Assembly: GCA_002393575.1 (NCBI GenBank)
Contig: DGSN01000071.1
Span: forward strand, 75,603-139,602
DNA length: 64,000 nt
Source: Prevotellaceae bacterium UBA4361
GTDB lineage: Bacteria; Bacteroidota; Bacteroidia; Bacteroidales; Bacteroidaceae
Reading direction: 5' to 3'
The translations under genes were made by a program, and so were the position numbers. How positions within the stretch are numbered: the first letter of the stretch is position 1; each line of letters starts with the position of its first letter. The notes under the pieces were generated by a model that was given only the letters and a program-made list of their open reading frames with translations, did not search any database and was not told where the DNA came from. Below, piece after piece: positions 22,997-31,889 of this stretch.

Positions 22997-25456
22997 TTAT
23001 TTATACAAGTACTTCTTGCCTTGATTGATGTGGATTCCTTTCCAGGTGGATGGCAGTTTGCGTCCTTGAAGGTCGAAGTGGAGACCTTCTCCTGCTTCAC
23101 CTGTGAGTGGGAGGGAAGGACGGGAAACGATGGTTGGTATGTCTTGGTCAGCCTTGTAGAGCAAGCTGTTGTAGTTGTAATAGCCACCATTCTCGAACGG
23201 CATGATGCCGGTGAGCAGGTCGTGGTTGGTGAAGATGATTTCCACGGGCGCTGGTTCGGTGGTGACAGGACCTATCCATTGCCATATTTTGCGACCATTG
23301 GCTGTGTCTCCCACGTAGGTGCAGAGGGTGCCTTCCTGGTTGCTGTGCAAGTCGGTTGTTGTGTCGTCGGCAGTGCGTACTTTGCAGTAGATAGGCTCGT
23401 CCCAGCAGAAACGTGGCAGCTCGAAGTAGGCATAGTAGTGATTGTCGATGGTTTCGACACAGACGGGTGTGTTGGCTGGACGTGTGAGGTCGGGTTTTGG
23501 CTCTGGAGGGAGAGGTTTCGCATCTGCATCGGGGAAGACAGTGAGGCGAAGCTCTGTGCATCCGTATGGCACGAGGTCGATGTGTTTCGTTGAGTTACTG
23601 AGGAACTGTAGTTTGCCTTGTTCTGGCAATCTTGGGGTGTAACGGTTTTCTTCCAAACTCCATGCTATCTCCTTGACAGGGATGCGTATCTTGACAGGTG
23701 TCGAATTGAGGTCGAAAGGGAACGAACCGTCTGCCACGTCTGCTTGTTGGGCTGTCGGTGTCTCGCCGCTGGTGGTGTATGCGTAGTTGAAATTGCCTGT
23801 CGGTGTGATGTTCCAGCACTTGAAGTCGGGGTTCTCGGGCTTCTTTCCATGCATGTTCTCGTATTCTTCAGTGTCTTCTTCCATCTGTTGAGGAATGGCG
23901 TAGGCATAGAGCAGAGGTCCACGCTGGAAATAGACTCCTTGGCGTTCTGCTTCTTGTCGCACAACGTCCATTGGGAGGGTAAGTGTGACGACATCACCGT
24001 TTTTTACAGAGTTGGGAAGGCGGAAGAACGTGCCTGCTGTCAGGACTGAATTGAGGGGTGTGCCGTTGATGGAGATGGATGCCTTTTCGCACCATGTGGG
24101 GATGCGCAGTGTGAGAGGAATAGTGGCATCGGTTGCGCTGCTGACGGCGAATGTGAGAGTTTCGTCGAATGGGTAGTTGGTGCTGCACGCGATGGTGACG
24201 TCGCCCTTGTCGGTGGCGAAAGTGCTGGTGCTGGGTGCATAGATGGCTGCTACAGCTCCACCTTGGGCATCCGTGAGCCATAGTCGGCTGACGAAGTTGG
24301 GCAGCATTCGGTTCACATTACCAGCACAGCACTCGGTTTCATGTGTGGGGCGATAAGCTGTCCATGTGGAGCCATGCTTATAGATATTGTGGTTCGATGT
24401 GCCTGTGGCGATGAACTGATTGACGGACGAGAAGTATTGCAGGGAACGGAAGTCCTTGGTGATGGCACCGAGTCCCGCATTGTAGATGGCTTTCTCTATC
24501 TTGTCAGCCCATTCAGCTTCGCCTGTGATGGTCAGGTAGTGGGTCAGCGTCCAGGTGAAATCTACAATGTTGCAGGTTTCGTGGCTGACGTGGATGTCGT
24601 TTCCTAACAGAAACTCGGCACTCGAAGGCACTCCGTCGGGGAGCATGGACTCGGCTTCCATCTTGCGAATGGCTTTTATGGCAAGGTCGAGATAGTCCTG
24701 CTTGCCTGTATAGGCGTAGAGCAGCAGTGGCAGTTTCAGCATTTCGCAGAAGGTGACGCTGTGCATGTAGAACGGTTCGCTACTGAGAATGGCGGTTCTA
24801 TCGACAGCGAATCGGTCTTGGTAAGCCCATGCGTCCTCAGCCAGTTGCAGGAGGGCTTTGTTGCCAGTCTTGCCGTATGTCCAAAGGATGCCTTCAAGCG
24901 ACATGATGTTGCGTCCACCGACGATGCCTCCTGCCAGTTCGTTGGCAGTGAAGTTGAGGTAGTGCTTCTCCAGTGCTTTTGGAATACGCTCATCATCGTC
25001 GTGCTCATACTTGGCTTGGAGTACACGGAAGAATACCGACATCGGCCATGTGATGCCCTCCAAAGTGCTGTTGCCGAGAACTCCGTTGGCATTGGGATGC
25101 GCCAGCGTATATTCTATGCCTTCCATCGCCTTGTCAATCATCTCAGAAGCACCCAGTTCGTAGCCTAACTTGAGCAGGCCTTCGGTGTAATAAGCAGTTT
25201 GCTCGTAACGCCACCAGTTGTCACCATAGCTTTCATCGCTTCGTGAGATTTCTCCTGCCCAAAGACACGAGTTGTATGGGTAGGAGAGGGCTTCGGGATG
25301 CCCCGTGAGTCCATCGTGCTGGCGTTGTAGCAAGGTCTGTAACCATCCTTGAGGTTGAATGTCGGTGTTCTGTCCTGTTTGGAACTTGGCATTGTCTTGT
25401 GCCATTGCATGAGTCATCATTCCCATTGACAGGAGCATTATGGCGATGTGTTTCAT
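22997..25456 (-). CDS. GH127-like beta-L-arabinofuranosidase (DUF1680)
   Basis: An 819-residue secreted protein (signal peptide ending HAMAQ). The central (alpha/alpha)6-type domain has features of DUF1680/GH127: ETCNIVDFTWTLTHYLTITG, YNAGLGAITKDFRSLQYFSSVNQF and HETECCAGNVNRMLPNFVSRLW, where the Cys pair and Glu belong to the zinc-thiolate active site of GH127. GH127 enzymes release L-arabinofuranose from plant glycans. The C-terminus has FDLQGRKLPSTWKGIHI, the tail pattern shared with the GH30 enzyme. No regulator or susCD pair is adjacent. GH146 or another DUF1680 branch cannot be excluded. Confidence 0.85.
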   Translation of the reverse strand: MKHIAIMLLSMGMMTHAMAQDNAKFQTGQNTDIQPQGWLQTLLQRQHDGLTGHPEALSYPYNSCLWAGEISRSDESYGDNWWRYEQTAYYTEGLLKLGYELGASEMIDKAMEGIEYTLAHPNANGVLGNSTLEGITWPMSVFFRVLQAKYEHDDDERIPKALEKHYLNFTANELAGGIVGGRNIMSLEGILWTYGKTGNKALLQLAEDAWAYQDRFAVDRTAILSSEPFYMHSVTFCEMLKLPLLLYAYTGKQDYLDLAIKAIRKMEAESMLPDGVPSSAEFLLGNDIHVSHETCNIVDFTWTLTHYLTITGEAEWADKIEKAIYNAGLGAITKDFRSLQYFSSVNQFIATGTSNHNIYKHGSTWTAYRPTHETECCAGNVNRMLPNFVSRLWLTDAQGGAVAAIYAPSTSTFATDKGDVTIACSTNYPFDETLTFAVSSATDATIPLTLRIPTWCEKASISINGTPLNSVLTAGTFFRLPNSVKNGDVVTLTLPMDVVRQEAERQGVYFQRGPLLYAYAIPQQMEEDTEEYENMHGKKPENPDFKCWNITPTGNFNYAYTTSGETPTAQQADVADGSFPFDLNSTPVKIRIPVKEIAWSLEENRYTPRLPEQGKLQFLSNSTKHIDLVPYGCTELRLTVFPDADAKPLPPEPKPDLTRPANTPVCVETIDNHYYAYFELPRFCWDEPIYCKVRTADDTTTDLHSNQEGTLCTYVGDTANGRKIWQWIGPVTTEPAPVEIIFTNHDLLTGIMPFENGGYYNYNSLLYKADQDIPTIVSRPSLPLTGEAGEGLHFDLQGRKLPSTWKGIHINQGKKYLYK

Positions 25457-25459
25457 GTG

Positions 25460-25545
25460 TCAAATAAGTGAAAAGTGAAAAAAAGAAAAGTGAAAAATCT
25501 CAATCAAGTACAAAGAACAAAGGACAATGGACACGCTTCGGAATT
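25460..25545. repeat. Family E repeat (GTGAAAAGTGAAAA / AGTACAAAGAACAA)
   Basis: AAGTGAAAAGTGAAAA-like sequence is followed by TCAATCAAGTACAAAGAACA. The same two-part unit occurs at 44588-44640 and 49303-49345, and in inverted form at 49395-49445 and 59195-59240, always between genes. Confidence 0.65.
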
Positions 25546-25549
25546 TGTA

Positions 25550-26641
25550 CTATTCGTCTTTCAGCCAGCAGAAGATGGGATGGTGGTCACTCGACTTGCT
25601 GTGCGAGTCAACCTTGGCACCGTAGGAGCTGAAGTTGGAAGAACAAAGAATGTGGTCGATGCGGAAGTACATGCCGTTTCTGTAGTAACTGAAGCCAGGA
25701 CCGTTCCCCGAACGAGTGTAGGCATCGTTGAGGACTTGGGTGAGGCGATGGTGGACGTAGGAAATGGGCGAGCTGTTGAAATCGCCGCACAGGATGATTT
25801 TCTTGTGGTGACAGCTTTCGATGTATTCAGCCAGCTTGTCAGCCTGTTCAGCACGGATGGCATCGGCTTTCGACAACTTCGAACTGAGAGAACGTATGTA
25901 CTGCTTGTTCTCTTTCCCTTCAGGGTTCTCGATGATATTCATGTATTCGTCCTTGTCCTCTGGTTTCAGCTTGTACGATTCCAAATGGCAGTTCAGGAGC
26001 AGGAGCGTGTCGCCCTCTGCCAGCAGGATTTCGTAGGCTGAAGCCATGTTCGTTTTGGAATCGAACTGAACGGGAGTTTCCGAAAGGATAGGGTATTTGG
26101 AAAGGACAGCCATCATGTCCTTTTGCTTTGCTTCGAAATTGGAGTAAGGATATACCTTGTCCAAGCGTTCCCTCACTTCTTGTCGCCTGAGGTTGCCCGT
26201 TTCCTGGCAGCAGACAATGTCTGCATCGAGGTCAACCAAATAACCGACGCTGGGATGCTCCCCAAGAGGAACCTTTTCTTTCTGGTCAAGGATTTCCAGA
26301 TGATAGATGTTGAACGATGCCACTTTCAGGCTCCCTTCGGGTGCCGTTCTGTTGAAGAAATTGATGGGACAATAGGTGCGCACACTTCCTGCACAGAGCA
26401 GTATGCCCATGATGGAAATGAGCATGAACTTGGGTTTGAAGAGCATCCAGAAGAAAATGAAAAGAGCTGTGGCAACAAGAAAGACAGGGAAAATCATCCC
26501 AAGAACCGCAAGCCTTGGATGCGAGGCAGGACTGATGTAGGCGGAATAGGCACACAAGTTCAACCCAACGACACAAATGACGTTGAGCACAGTGAATATC
26601 GTTATCAGCGCGTATTTGGGATATTTCAGTAACTTACCCAT
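25550..26641 (-). CDS. Membrane-anchored endonuclease/exonuclease/phosphatase family protein
   Basis: A protein of about 363 residues with three N-terminal membrane helices (to about residue 90) and a C-terminal EEP domain: VASFNIYHLE, DADIVCCQETGNLRR, LLLNCHLES, ILCGDFNSSPISYVHHRL and RIDHILCSSNF, SDHHPIFC. These are the metal-binding and catalytic Asn, Glu, Asp and His motifs. Members cleave phosphodiesters in nucleic acids or lipids; the substrate here is unknown. I chose ATG 26641 (MGKLLKYPKY); a longer frame begins at 26689 but its first 16 residues are encoded by repeat DNA. It lies 112 bases downstream of a rhomboid gene, on the same strand. Confidence 0.85.
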   Translation of the reverse strand: MGKLLKYPKYALITIFTVLNVICVVGLNLCAYSAYISPASHPRLAVLGMIFPVFLVATALFIFFWMLFKPKFMLISIMGILLCAGSVRTYCPINFFNRTAPEGSLKVASFNIYHLEILDQKEKVPLGEHPSVGYLVDLDADIVCCQETGNLRRQEVRERLDKVYPYSNFEAKQKDMMAVLSKYPILSETPVQFDSKTNMASAYEILLAEGDTLLLLNCHLESYKLKPEDKDEYMNIIENPEGKENKQYIRSLSSKLSKADAIRAEQADKLAEYIESCHHKKIILCGDFNSSPISYVHHRLTQVLNDAYTRSGNGPGFSYYRNGMYFRIDHILCSSNFSSYGAKVDSHSKSSDHHPIFCWLKDE

Positions 26642-26667
26642 TTCCGTAGTAAGTGAAAAGAGAAAAA

Positions 26668-26750
26668 TAGCCCCCTCCAACTCCCCCAAGGGGGAGAGAA
26701 AAAGCCATCCGGATGGTTACCCTCCCCCTTGGGGGAGTTGGAGGGGGCTA
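26668..26750. repeat. GC-rich palindromic repeat (family B), intact copy
   Basis: TAGCCCCCTCCAACTCCCCC plus AAGGGGGAG (26668-26696) is exactly complementary to 26722-26750, with the palindrome CCATCCGGATGG (26705-26716) in the loop. It lies between the rhomboid and EEP genes. Related copies: 27742-27827, 31890-32072, 34425-34467, 37905-37940 and 56803-56835. Confidence 0.9.
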
Positions 26751-26753
26751 TTC

Positions 26754-27653
26754 TTAATTCTTCTTGCTTGCATTGAAGAGAGTTGATTTCTCTTGGTCGG
26801 TCAGGCTTTGGTAACCGCCCTTTCGGATTTTGTCGAGGATGCGGTCGATTTCATCGCTTTCCGACTTCTTGCGGGCGTTGAAGTCGTAGTCAGCCTGATG
26901 CCCCGTCTGGTGGACGTGCATGTTCGCCCTTCCGTCTTTCTTCTTGCTGCCCATCGCGTTCTTCAACTTGTCGAAGAAACCGCCATCCCCCTTGTCGTAG
27001 TGGCTGCCCGTCTGGTCGTAAGTCGTTGTGCTGTTCCAGAAGTTCCTGCCATCGATGCGATAGCCGCTTGCCTGTTTCCTCCAATAGAGAATCAGGAGCA
27101 AGCCGAAGAGCATACCGCCTAAATGAGCAAAGTGAGCCACGCCGTCAGCAGAACTCAGTCCTTCCACCAGTTCGATGAGCGCATAGAAGAAGACGAACCA
27201 CTTGGCTTTGATAGGGAAAGGAATCGGGATGATGAAGAGTTTTTCGTTGGGGTAAATCATGCCGAACGACAGCAAGATGCCATACACGGCACCCGACGCT
27301 CCGATGGTCATGGCAGCAGGATGGATGAGTCCGACCATCTGCCCTATTTCCTGCACAAGTCCTGCTCCCAGTCCGCACACTATATAATAAAGGAGAAACT
27401 TCTGACCTCCCCACGTCTGCTCCATGATGCGCCCGAACATCCATAGGGCAAACATGTTGAAGAAGATGTGCGACAGGCTGCCATGCATGAACATATAAGT
27501 GACCAACTGGTAGAGATGGAAATAGCCTGAGCCGAAGTAATACAAACCGCAAATGCCACTGAGCGAGATGCCCATACCCCGCATCACAACGTCCAAGATG
27601 TAGGCAGCGATATTCAGCAGCAGCAAGGTCTTAACAACAGGAGGAATTCTCAT
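26754..27653 (-). CDS. Rhomboid family intramembrane serine protease
   Basis: A 299-residue protein with six membrane helices in the first 200 residues. The catalytic Ser120 is in GASGAVYG and the catalytic His177 in AHFAHLGGM; the HGSLSHIFFNMFALW segment is the conserved rhomboid loop and helix. Rhomboids cut other membrane proteins within the bilayer. The C-terminal 100 residues are hydrophilic and cytoplasmic, ending in SDEIDRILDKIRKGGYQSLT, a segment common in Bacteroidetes rhomboids. Its natural substrate is unknown. The mRNA leader of about 200 bases contains repeats of families B and F. Confidence 0.93.
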   Translation of the reverse strand: MRIPPVVKTLLLLNIAAYILDVVMRGMGISLSGICGLYYFGSGYFHLYQLVTYMFMHGSLSHIFFNMFALWMFGRIMEQTWGGQKFLLYYIVCGLGAGLVQEIGQMVGLIHPAAMTIGASGAVYGILLSFGMIYPNEKLFIIPIPFPIKAKWFVFFYALIELVEGLSSADGVAHFAHLGGMLFGLLLILYWRKQASGYRIDGRNFWNSTTTYDQTGSHYDKGDGGFFDKLKNAMGSKKKDGRANMHVHQTGHQADYDFNARKKSESDEIDRILDKIRKGGYQSLTDQEKSTLFNASKKN

Positions 27654-27654
27654 T

Positions 27655-27740
27655 TAAGTTTTTGAGTTTTTAAGTTTATAAGTTAGTGAGTTTTTGCTGG
27701 ATGGCATTTTTCACTTTTCACTTTGAGTTTTTAAGTTTAA
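27655..27740. repeat. Family F low-complexity TTTTTGAGTTTTTAAGTT tract
   Basis: Runs of GAGTTTTTAAGTTTATAAG units between the rhomboid start and the family B copy. Similar tracts are at 34200-34260, 36905-36972 and 37810-37890. Confidence 0.6.
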
Positions 27741-27741
27741 T

Positions 27742-27827
27742 AGACCCTCACTGGTACTCCCTGTGAGGGAGAGAGAAGTCACCCGGATGGTTGTCCCCGC
27801 CCTTACAGGGAGGGTTAGGGAGGGTCT
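27742..27827. repeat. Family B palindromic repeat, diverged copy
   Basis: AGACCCTCACTGGTACTCCC at the left pairs imperfectly with GGGAGGGTTAGGGAGGGTCT at the right. The core CACCCGGATGG corresponds to CCATCCGGATGG in the intact copy. It lies in the leader of the rhomboid gene. Confidence 0.75.
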
Positions 27828-27859
27828 AAGGCTGTGGGTGAGGCTTGCTTTATCGAATG

Positions 27860-27867
27860 CAAAAGTA
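27860..27867 (-). promoter_or_regulatory. -7 element TACTTTTG for the rhomboid gene
   Basis: The reverse strand reads TACTTTTG, fitting TAnnTTTG. Transcription would begin near 27853 and read through repeats B and F before the start at 27653. Confidence 0.5.
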
Positions 27868-27972
27868 CCGATTTTTGCCCGATAAAACACCAAAAAACAA
27901 GGAAATAGTAAAAAAAACAACAGAAATCTATATTTTTTTAACGATTTTGTTTGTTTGTTGCAATGAAAAAAC

Positions 27973-27980
27973 TAACTTTG
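27973..27980 (+). promoter_or_regulatory. -7 element TAACTTTG for the HU gene
   Basis: TAACTTTG matches the consensus exactly, with a T/G-rich stretch (TTTGTTTGTTTG) about 20 bases upstream that supplies a -33 TTTG. The leader would be about 80 bases. Confidence 0.65.
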
Positions 27981-28066
27981 TCACGATTATTTGCTTGTAA
28001 AATCGTGCAAATCAACTGAGAACACCCATATTTTAGTAACCATAATTAACTTTAAATTCCAATTTT

Positions 28067-28327
28067 ATGAACAAAGGTGATCTTGTAAAGGCTGTTGCTG
28101 AAAAGGCTGGCCTTACTTTGGCACAGGCAAAGGGAGCTGTTGACGCTGCCATCAATGCTGTTGCTGAAAGCCTCAAGGCAGGTGAGAAAGTTGTTATCCC
28201 TGGCGTTGTTACTATCGCTACTGAAGAGCGTGCTGCTCGCACGGGTATCAACCCACGCACAAAGGAGAAGATTCAGATTCCTGCTAAGAAGGTTGTGAAG
28301 TTCAAGGCTGGTTCTCAGCTCATCTAA
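28067..28327 (+). CDS. HU family DNA-binding protein
   Basis: An 86-residue nucleoid protein. The N-terminal helical part (MNKGDLVKAVAEKAGLTLAQ) and the saddle region are typical, with RTGINPRTKEKIQIPAKKVVKF carrying the DNA-bending Pro of the beta-arm tip (INPRT). HU compacts and bends DNA as a dimer. It ends GSQLI, slightly shorter than E. coli HU. The strong promoter and a terminator right after the gene indicate a single-gene transcript with high expression. Confidence 0.95.
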   Translation: MNKGDLVKAVAEKAGLTLAQAKGAVDAAINAVAESLKAGEKVVIPGVVTIATEERAARTGINPRTKEKIQIPAKKVVKFKAGSQLI

Positions 28328-28355
28328 CATTCCTGATTGTATTAACTCAAGAGTT

Positions 28356-28389
28356 AAAAGAGGATTCTCGATGTGAGAAGTCCTCTTTT
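28356..28389 (+). terminator. Terminator after HU
   Basis: AAAAGAGGATTCTC and GAGAAGTCCTCTTTT form a stem with a 5-base loop and one bulge, followed by T residues. It ends 9 bases before the tRNA. Confidence 0.85.
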
Positions 28390-28398
28390 TCACGCTAT

Positions 28399-28470
28399 GC
28401 TCCCGTAGTTCAATGGATAGAACAAATCTCTCCTAAAGATTAGATACGAGTTCGATTCTCGTCGGGAGTA
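28399..28470 (+). tRNA. tRNA-Arg (anticodon CCU)
   Basis: A full cloverleaf can be drawn: acceptor GCTCCCG with CGGGAGT (first pair G-U), D stem GTTC/GAAC, anticodon stem AATCT/AGATT around loop CTCCTAA (anticodon CCT in DNA), a 4-base variable loop, and T stem ACGAG/CTCGT with loop TTCGATT. The discriminator is A28470 and CCA is not encoded. Length is 72 bases. Confidence 0.95.
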
Positions 28471-28480
28471 CTGAATGAAC

Positions 28481-28530
28481 GAAAACGAAAGCATTGCCAT
28501 CTGGGTGGCAGCTTTCGTTTTCTTTTTTTT
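28481..28530 (+). terminator. Terminator after tRNA-Arg
   Basis: GAAAACGAAAGC (28481-28492) is exactly complementary to GCTTTCGTTTTC (28511-28522), followed by eight T residues. Confidence 0.9.
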
Positions 28531-28776
28531 GACTTCACCATTCCATATTCCAATCTTTGCCATGTTGAGCACTTTGTCCACACTCATCTTTATATAAGAG
28601 AGTTTCATCATTCTCTTGAATTCCTTGTGGCATTCTCCAAAAAAACTTTGTCTATCAATAAGTTGTGTTTTTGGCAAAGACTAAGGGTCGATGGCGGGAG
28701 TGCTTTTTAGTTGTCATTTGACACTTGCTATATATAAAAAAGGTGGGGCGAAATGCTGATAATTCTCAAACTTTGC
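28531..28776. other. Gap after the tRNA, no clear gene
   Basis: A reverse-strand open frame (28677 toward the tRNA) includes KLSYIKMSVDKVLNMAKIG, but it runs through the terminator and the tRNA, so it cannot be a normal gene. It may be a decayed remnant of an element that used the tRNA end. Nothing else is seen. Confidence 0.4.
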
Positions 28777-28777
28777 G

Positions 28778-28785
28778 TAACTTTG
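28778..28785 (+). promoter_or_regulatory. -7 element TAACTTTG for the AraC-type regulator
   Basis: TAACTTTG matches the consensus about 127 bases before the chosen start at 28912; CTTTG at 28771-28775 is too close to serve as the -33 element. Confidence 0.5.
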
Positions 28786-28911
28786 TGATTGAATTGCAGG
28801 TGGTCAGGTTTAGATGCCGACCTCCTCATACAAAGCAAACAAATAAGTGTTTGCCGTACTTATCTGTTATTACGCTTACGAAGCGAGTATTTCATAATTG
28901 AGCTATCATCC

Positions 28912-30033
28912 ATGTACGAGCAACAAATTCGTGAAAACATTATCTTTTTGATGTTTTATGCAGCAGTGGCAATGCTGTCTTTGATAGCATGTTGCTATCT
29001 GTTGTTCCGTCGAGCCAATGCTTTTGCCCCTTACGTCACGCCGTCAGTACGTTTGCGCCGTTGGACTGCAGCCTTCTTTGCCAGCATGACTTTGAGCCAC
29101 TTGTGGTATTCTCCTATAGCTTTTCTCAACTCGCGCGAAGATATCATGCTAAGCTATATTATAGGTGCAACGCTCGATTTCCTGATACTCATTCCCATTG
29201 CGATAATCATCTTGCTCGTTATGTTGCAAGACCGCCGCCGACCGTTGTGGCTCGTTGGGATAATGGTCGTTCCTCCCGCTGTAGCACTGGCTGTGTGTTT
29301 TTTCAGGCGTAGCGATTCCCTTCTGCCGCAGATATATACCTATCACCTCTTGTCAGGCATTGGTTTGGCAATATACATGATAAGGGCAACAAGACAATAC
29401 GGACGCTGGCTGCGCGAGAACTATGCCGACTTGAAACATAAGGAGGTGTGGCAGAGTTTCATTGTTCTTGCCATCATTCTGCTGGTGTTCAGCATCTACT
29501 CGCTGAATGTCAAAGGATTGGTGTTCAAATACATTACTCAGGTGAACAATATCATACTTGTCTGCTACTTCTTGTGGAGGGTGGAAACGCTAAGCGACCT
29601 GAGCATCCCTGTTAAAGAGCCGGAAGAAGAAATGGCAGCCACGGAGAATGTGGAAGACAATGACTTTTCATTATCCATTCGCAATAAAATAGGTCCACTG
29701 TTGAAGCAGCATTGCGAGGATGCACAACTCTATCTGCAATACGACACTTCCATTACACAACTCGCCAAAGTGATTGGCACTAACCGTTCCTATCTCAGCA
29801 ATTATTTTGCCACGAACGGCACCACCTACAATGCCTATATCAACGGACTACGCATCCAGCACTTCATCAAACTCTATCGTGAGGCTGTGGCTGCCCACCA
29901 GCCAGTCATAACTAAGTCGTTGGCTTACCAGAGTGGTTTCCGCAGCTATAGTACATTCAGCGCTGTCTTCAAGCAAGTCATGGGAACAAATGCAACTGAT
30001 TGGATGCGTACCATGACAGAGAATGAAAAATGA
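28912..30033 (+). CDS. Membrane-bound AraC-type transcription regulator
   Basis: A protein of about 373 residues from MYEQQIRENI. The first 230 residues form six or seven membrane helices; after an acidic linker (EPEEEMAATENVEDND) the last 100 residues are an AraC HTH domain (SITQLAKVIGTNRSYLSNYFATN and KSLAYQSGFRSYSTFSAVFKQVMG). This layout, with a membrane sensor joined to an AraC output domain, is common in Bacteroidetes. A longer frame from 28789 adds 41 residues that look untranslated. It lies upstream of a carboxylesterase gene with its own promoter, a possible target. Confidence 0.85.
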   Translation: MYEQQIRENIIFLMFYAAVAMLSLIACCYLLFRRANAFAPYVTPSVRLRRWTAAFFASMTLSHLWYSPIAFLNSREDIMLSYIIGATLDFLILIPIAIIILLVMLQDRRRPLWLVGIMVVPPAVALAVCFFRRSDSLLPQIYTYHLLSGIGLAIYMIRATRQYGRWLRENYADLKHKEVWQSFIVLAIILLVFSIYSLNVKGLVFKYITQVNNIILVCYFLWRVETLSDLSIPVKEPEEEMAATENVEDNDFSLSIRNKIGPLLKQHCEDAQLYLQYDTSITQLAKVIGTNRSYLSNYFATNGTTYNAYINGLRIQHFIKLYREAVAAHQPVITKSLAYQSGFRSYSTFSAVFKQVMGTNATDWMRTMTENEK

Positions 30034-30065
30034 AGAGAAGTACAAAGTACAATTTACAAAGTACA

Positions 30066-30120
30066 AATTCTAAAAGCCAAAGGACAAGGACAGAGGTCTT
30101 GACCTTTGGCTTTTAGAATT
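30066..30120. terminator. Terminator between the AraC gene and the esterase
   Basis: AATTCTAAAAGCCAAAGG (30066-30083) is exactly complementary to CCTTTGGCTTTTAGAATT (30103-30120). The stem is strong; the T-content is within the arm. Confidence 0.8.
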
Positions 30121-30195
30121 GTAAAAACTGTTCCAGAATCGTAAAAAGTTACCATTTGAGGAGTTTTTATAAATATGGAATAATAGGTAATTGAC

Positions 30196-30203
30196 TACCT
30201 TTG
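30196..30203 (+). promoter_or_regulatory. -7 element TACCTTTG for the carboxylesterase
   Basis: TACCTTTG fits TAnnTTTG 29 bases before the start codon. Confidence 0.6.
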
Positions 30204-30231
30204 CGCCGAATAACTCAAAAAAAATGGTAAT

Positions 30232-31863
30232 ATGAAAAATTTGAAAATGTGGATGATTGCCGTCATCCTTATCTGCGGCACAGCGACGGTGCTCACTTCG
30301 TGTAGCAAAGATGATGATCCAGTTACACCAGAAACTGTGACGAAAGAGAACGCAAAGATTACCGATGGCAATTATGACAAGTCGTTGGCAGTGAAGTGTA
30401 TCAACGGCACTTTCGTCGGCAAAAAGACGGATAATGTCATTACCTACAAGGGTATCCCATTTGTAGGTCAGCAGCCCGTGGGGGCATTGCGTTGGAAAGC
30501 ACCCGTGGATGTCAAGGCAGACAATGGCATCTACGAGGCATATTACAATGCGAAAGGTGCTTGCCAGGCTAAAGATGTCATGGAATATCAAGGTGAAGAC
30601 TGCCTCTATCTGAACGTGTGGAAAGCAGATGATGCTTCTACCGTGAAGAAACCTGTAATGGTATATGTTCATGGCGGAGCATACGTTGTAGGCGGAACGG
30701 GCGTGGAATTGTTCGATTGCACCAATTTCATCAAAGAAAATCCCGATGTAATCGTCGTTACCGTAGCCTACAGGCTTGGTATTATGGGCTTCCTCCATCT
30801 CTCCCACCTGCCTGACGGCAAGGACTACCCTGATGCACAGAATCTGGGAACTATGGACCAGATGATGGCACTGAAGTGGGTTCATGAGAACATTGCAGGC
30901 TTCGGTGGCGACCCCAACAACGTGACTATCTGGGGTGAATCGGCTGGTGCTGCAAGCGTAACATTGCTCTCGCTGGTCAAAGGTTCGCACAAGTATTTTA
31001 AGCGTGTCATTGCACAAAGCGGTTCTCCTGCCGTCACGAGGTCTAAGGAAGAAGCCATCGCTTGCACAAATGAAGTGATGGAAGTACTCGGCTGCAAGAC
31101 CGTTGCCGACCTGCTGAAGATTGATGCTGACAAGTTGGTGGAAGCAGCATCCATTCACTCATTGAGCACGGCTCCAGAAAGAGACGGAAACTATCTGCCA
31201 CTGGACCCTCATGAGGCTGTTGAAAAAGGTGCTGTAAAGGACATCGACTTCCTGCAAGGCTGCAACAAAGACGAGATGAACTTCTTTGCCCTCGCTATGG
31301 GGCTGGAAGACTTTAAGTTGTGGGGTGCCGACCGCAAGGCGAAGAAACTCGACAAGCGTTTGACCGATGAAGAGAAGGCACTGGTAGAGAGCTACTGTAA
31401 TTCCATGCAGGTAGAAAGCTGGGAAGTTTACAGCCGCCTATACAGCCAGATATGGTTTATTGCACCGTGCATGAGAATGTCGGAGAACCAAGCTAAAGCT
31501 GGCGGTAAATCCTACACCTATTTCTATACGGTTGAATCTGCTGTTCCGAATCTGAAAAGCGGACATGGAGAGGAACTTCCTATCGTATTCTGTCATCCAG
31601 AGATGACCGAAGTAAGACCATACGACGCTACCTTCTCGAAGACCATGCGCAAGATGTGGGTTCAGTTCGCCAAGACAGGCAATCCGTCGTTAAGTGCAGA
31701 CATCTCTCCTGACGGCAAGGCAAAGGAATGGCCTCTCTATGATACGATCAACAAGAAAGTGATGAACCTCAACGAGAAAGACATTCGTCCAGAAAGTGAA
31801 TCCACGTTGAATATTGTAGATTGGGACAGAACTTATTTCCTGACCAAATACTATTGGCTCTAA
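30232..31863 (+). CDS. Type B carboxylesterase lipoprotein
   Basis: A 543-residue protein with a lipoprotein signal (LTSCSKDDDP, lipobox Cys near residue 24, followed by acidic residues that in Bacteroidetes favour surface export). The alpha/beta-hydrolase features of carboxylesterase type B are complete: KGIPFVGQQPVGALRW, EDCLYLNVW, the oxyanion-hole HGGAYVVGG, and the nucleophile Ser237 in WGESAGAAS; the late GHGEELPIVF supplies the His. It probably removes acyl groups, for example from plant polymers, but the substrate is not known. It is separated from the upstream AraC gene by a terminator. Confidence 0.92.
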   Translation: MKNLKMWMIAVILICGTATVLTSCSKDDDPVTPETVTKENAKITDGNYDKSLAVKCINGTFVGKKTDNVITYKGIPFVGQQPVGALRWKAPVDVKADNGIYEAYYNAKGACQAKDVMEYQGEDCLYLNVWKADDASTVKKPVMVYVHGGAYVVGGTGVELFDCTNFIKENPDVIVVTVAYRLGIMGFLHLSHLPDGKDYPDAQNLGTMDQMMALKWVHENIAGFGGDPNNVTIWGESAGAASVTLLSLVKGSHKYFKRVIAQSGSPAVTRSKEEAIACTNEVMEVLGCKTVADLLKIDADKLVEAASIHSLSTAPERDGNYLPLDPHEAVEKGAVKDIDFLQGCNKDEMNFFALAMGLEDFKLWGADRKAKKLDKRLTDEEKALVESYCNSMQVESWEVYSRLYSQIWFIAPCMRMSENQAKAGGKSYTYFYTVESAVPNLKSGHGEELPIVFCHPEMTEVRPYDATFSKTMRKMWVQFAKTGNPSLSADISPDGKAKEWPLYDTINKKVMNLNEKDIRPESESTLNIVDWDRTYFLTKYYWL

Positions 31864-31889
31864 CAGTATCTGTAAAATGCGTGAAGAGA

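Noticed and set aside
28390..28677. Reverse-strand frame of 95 residues next to tRNA-Arg
   Set aside because: It reads through the terminator stem and the whole tRNA, which real genes do not. Only its upstream part could be a gene remnant.
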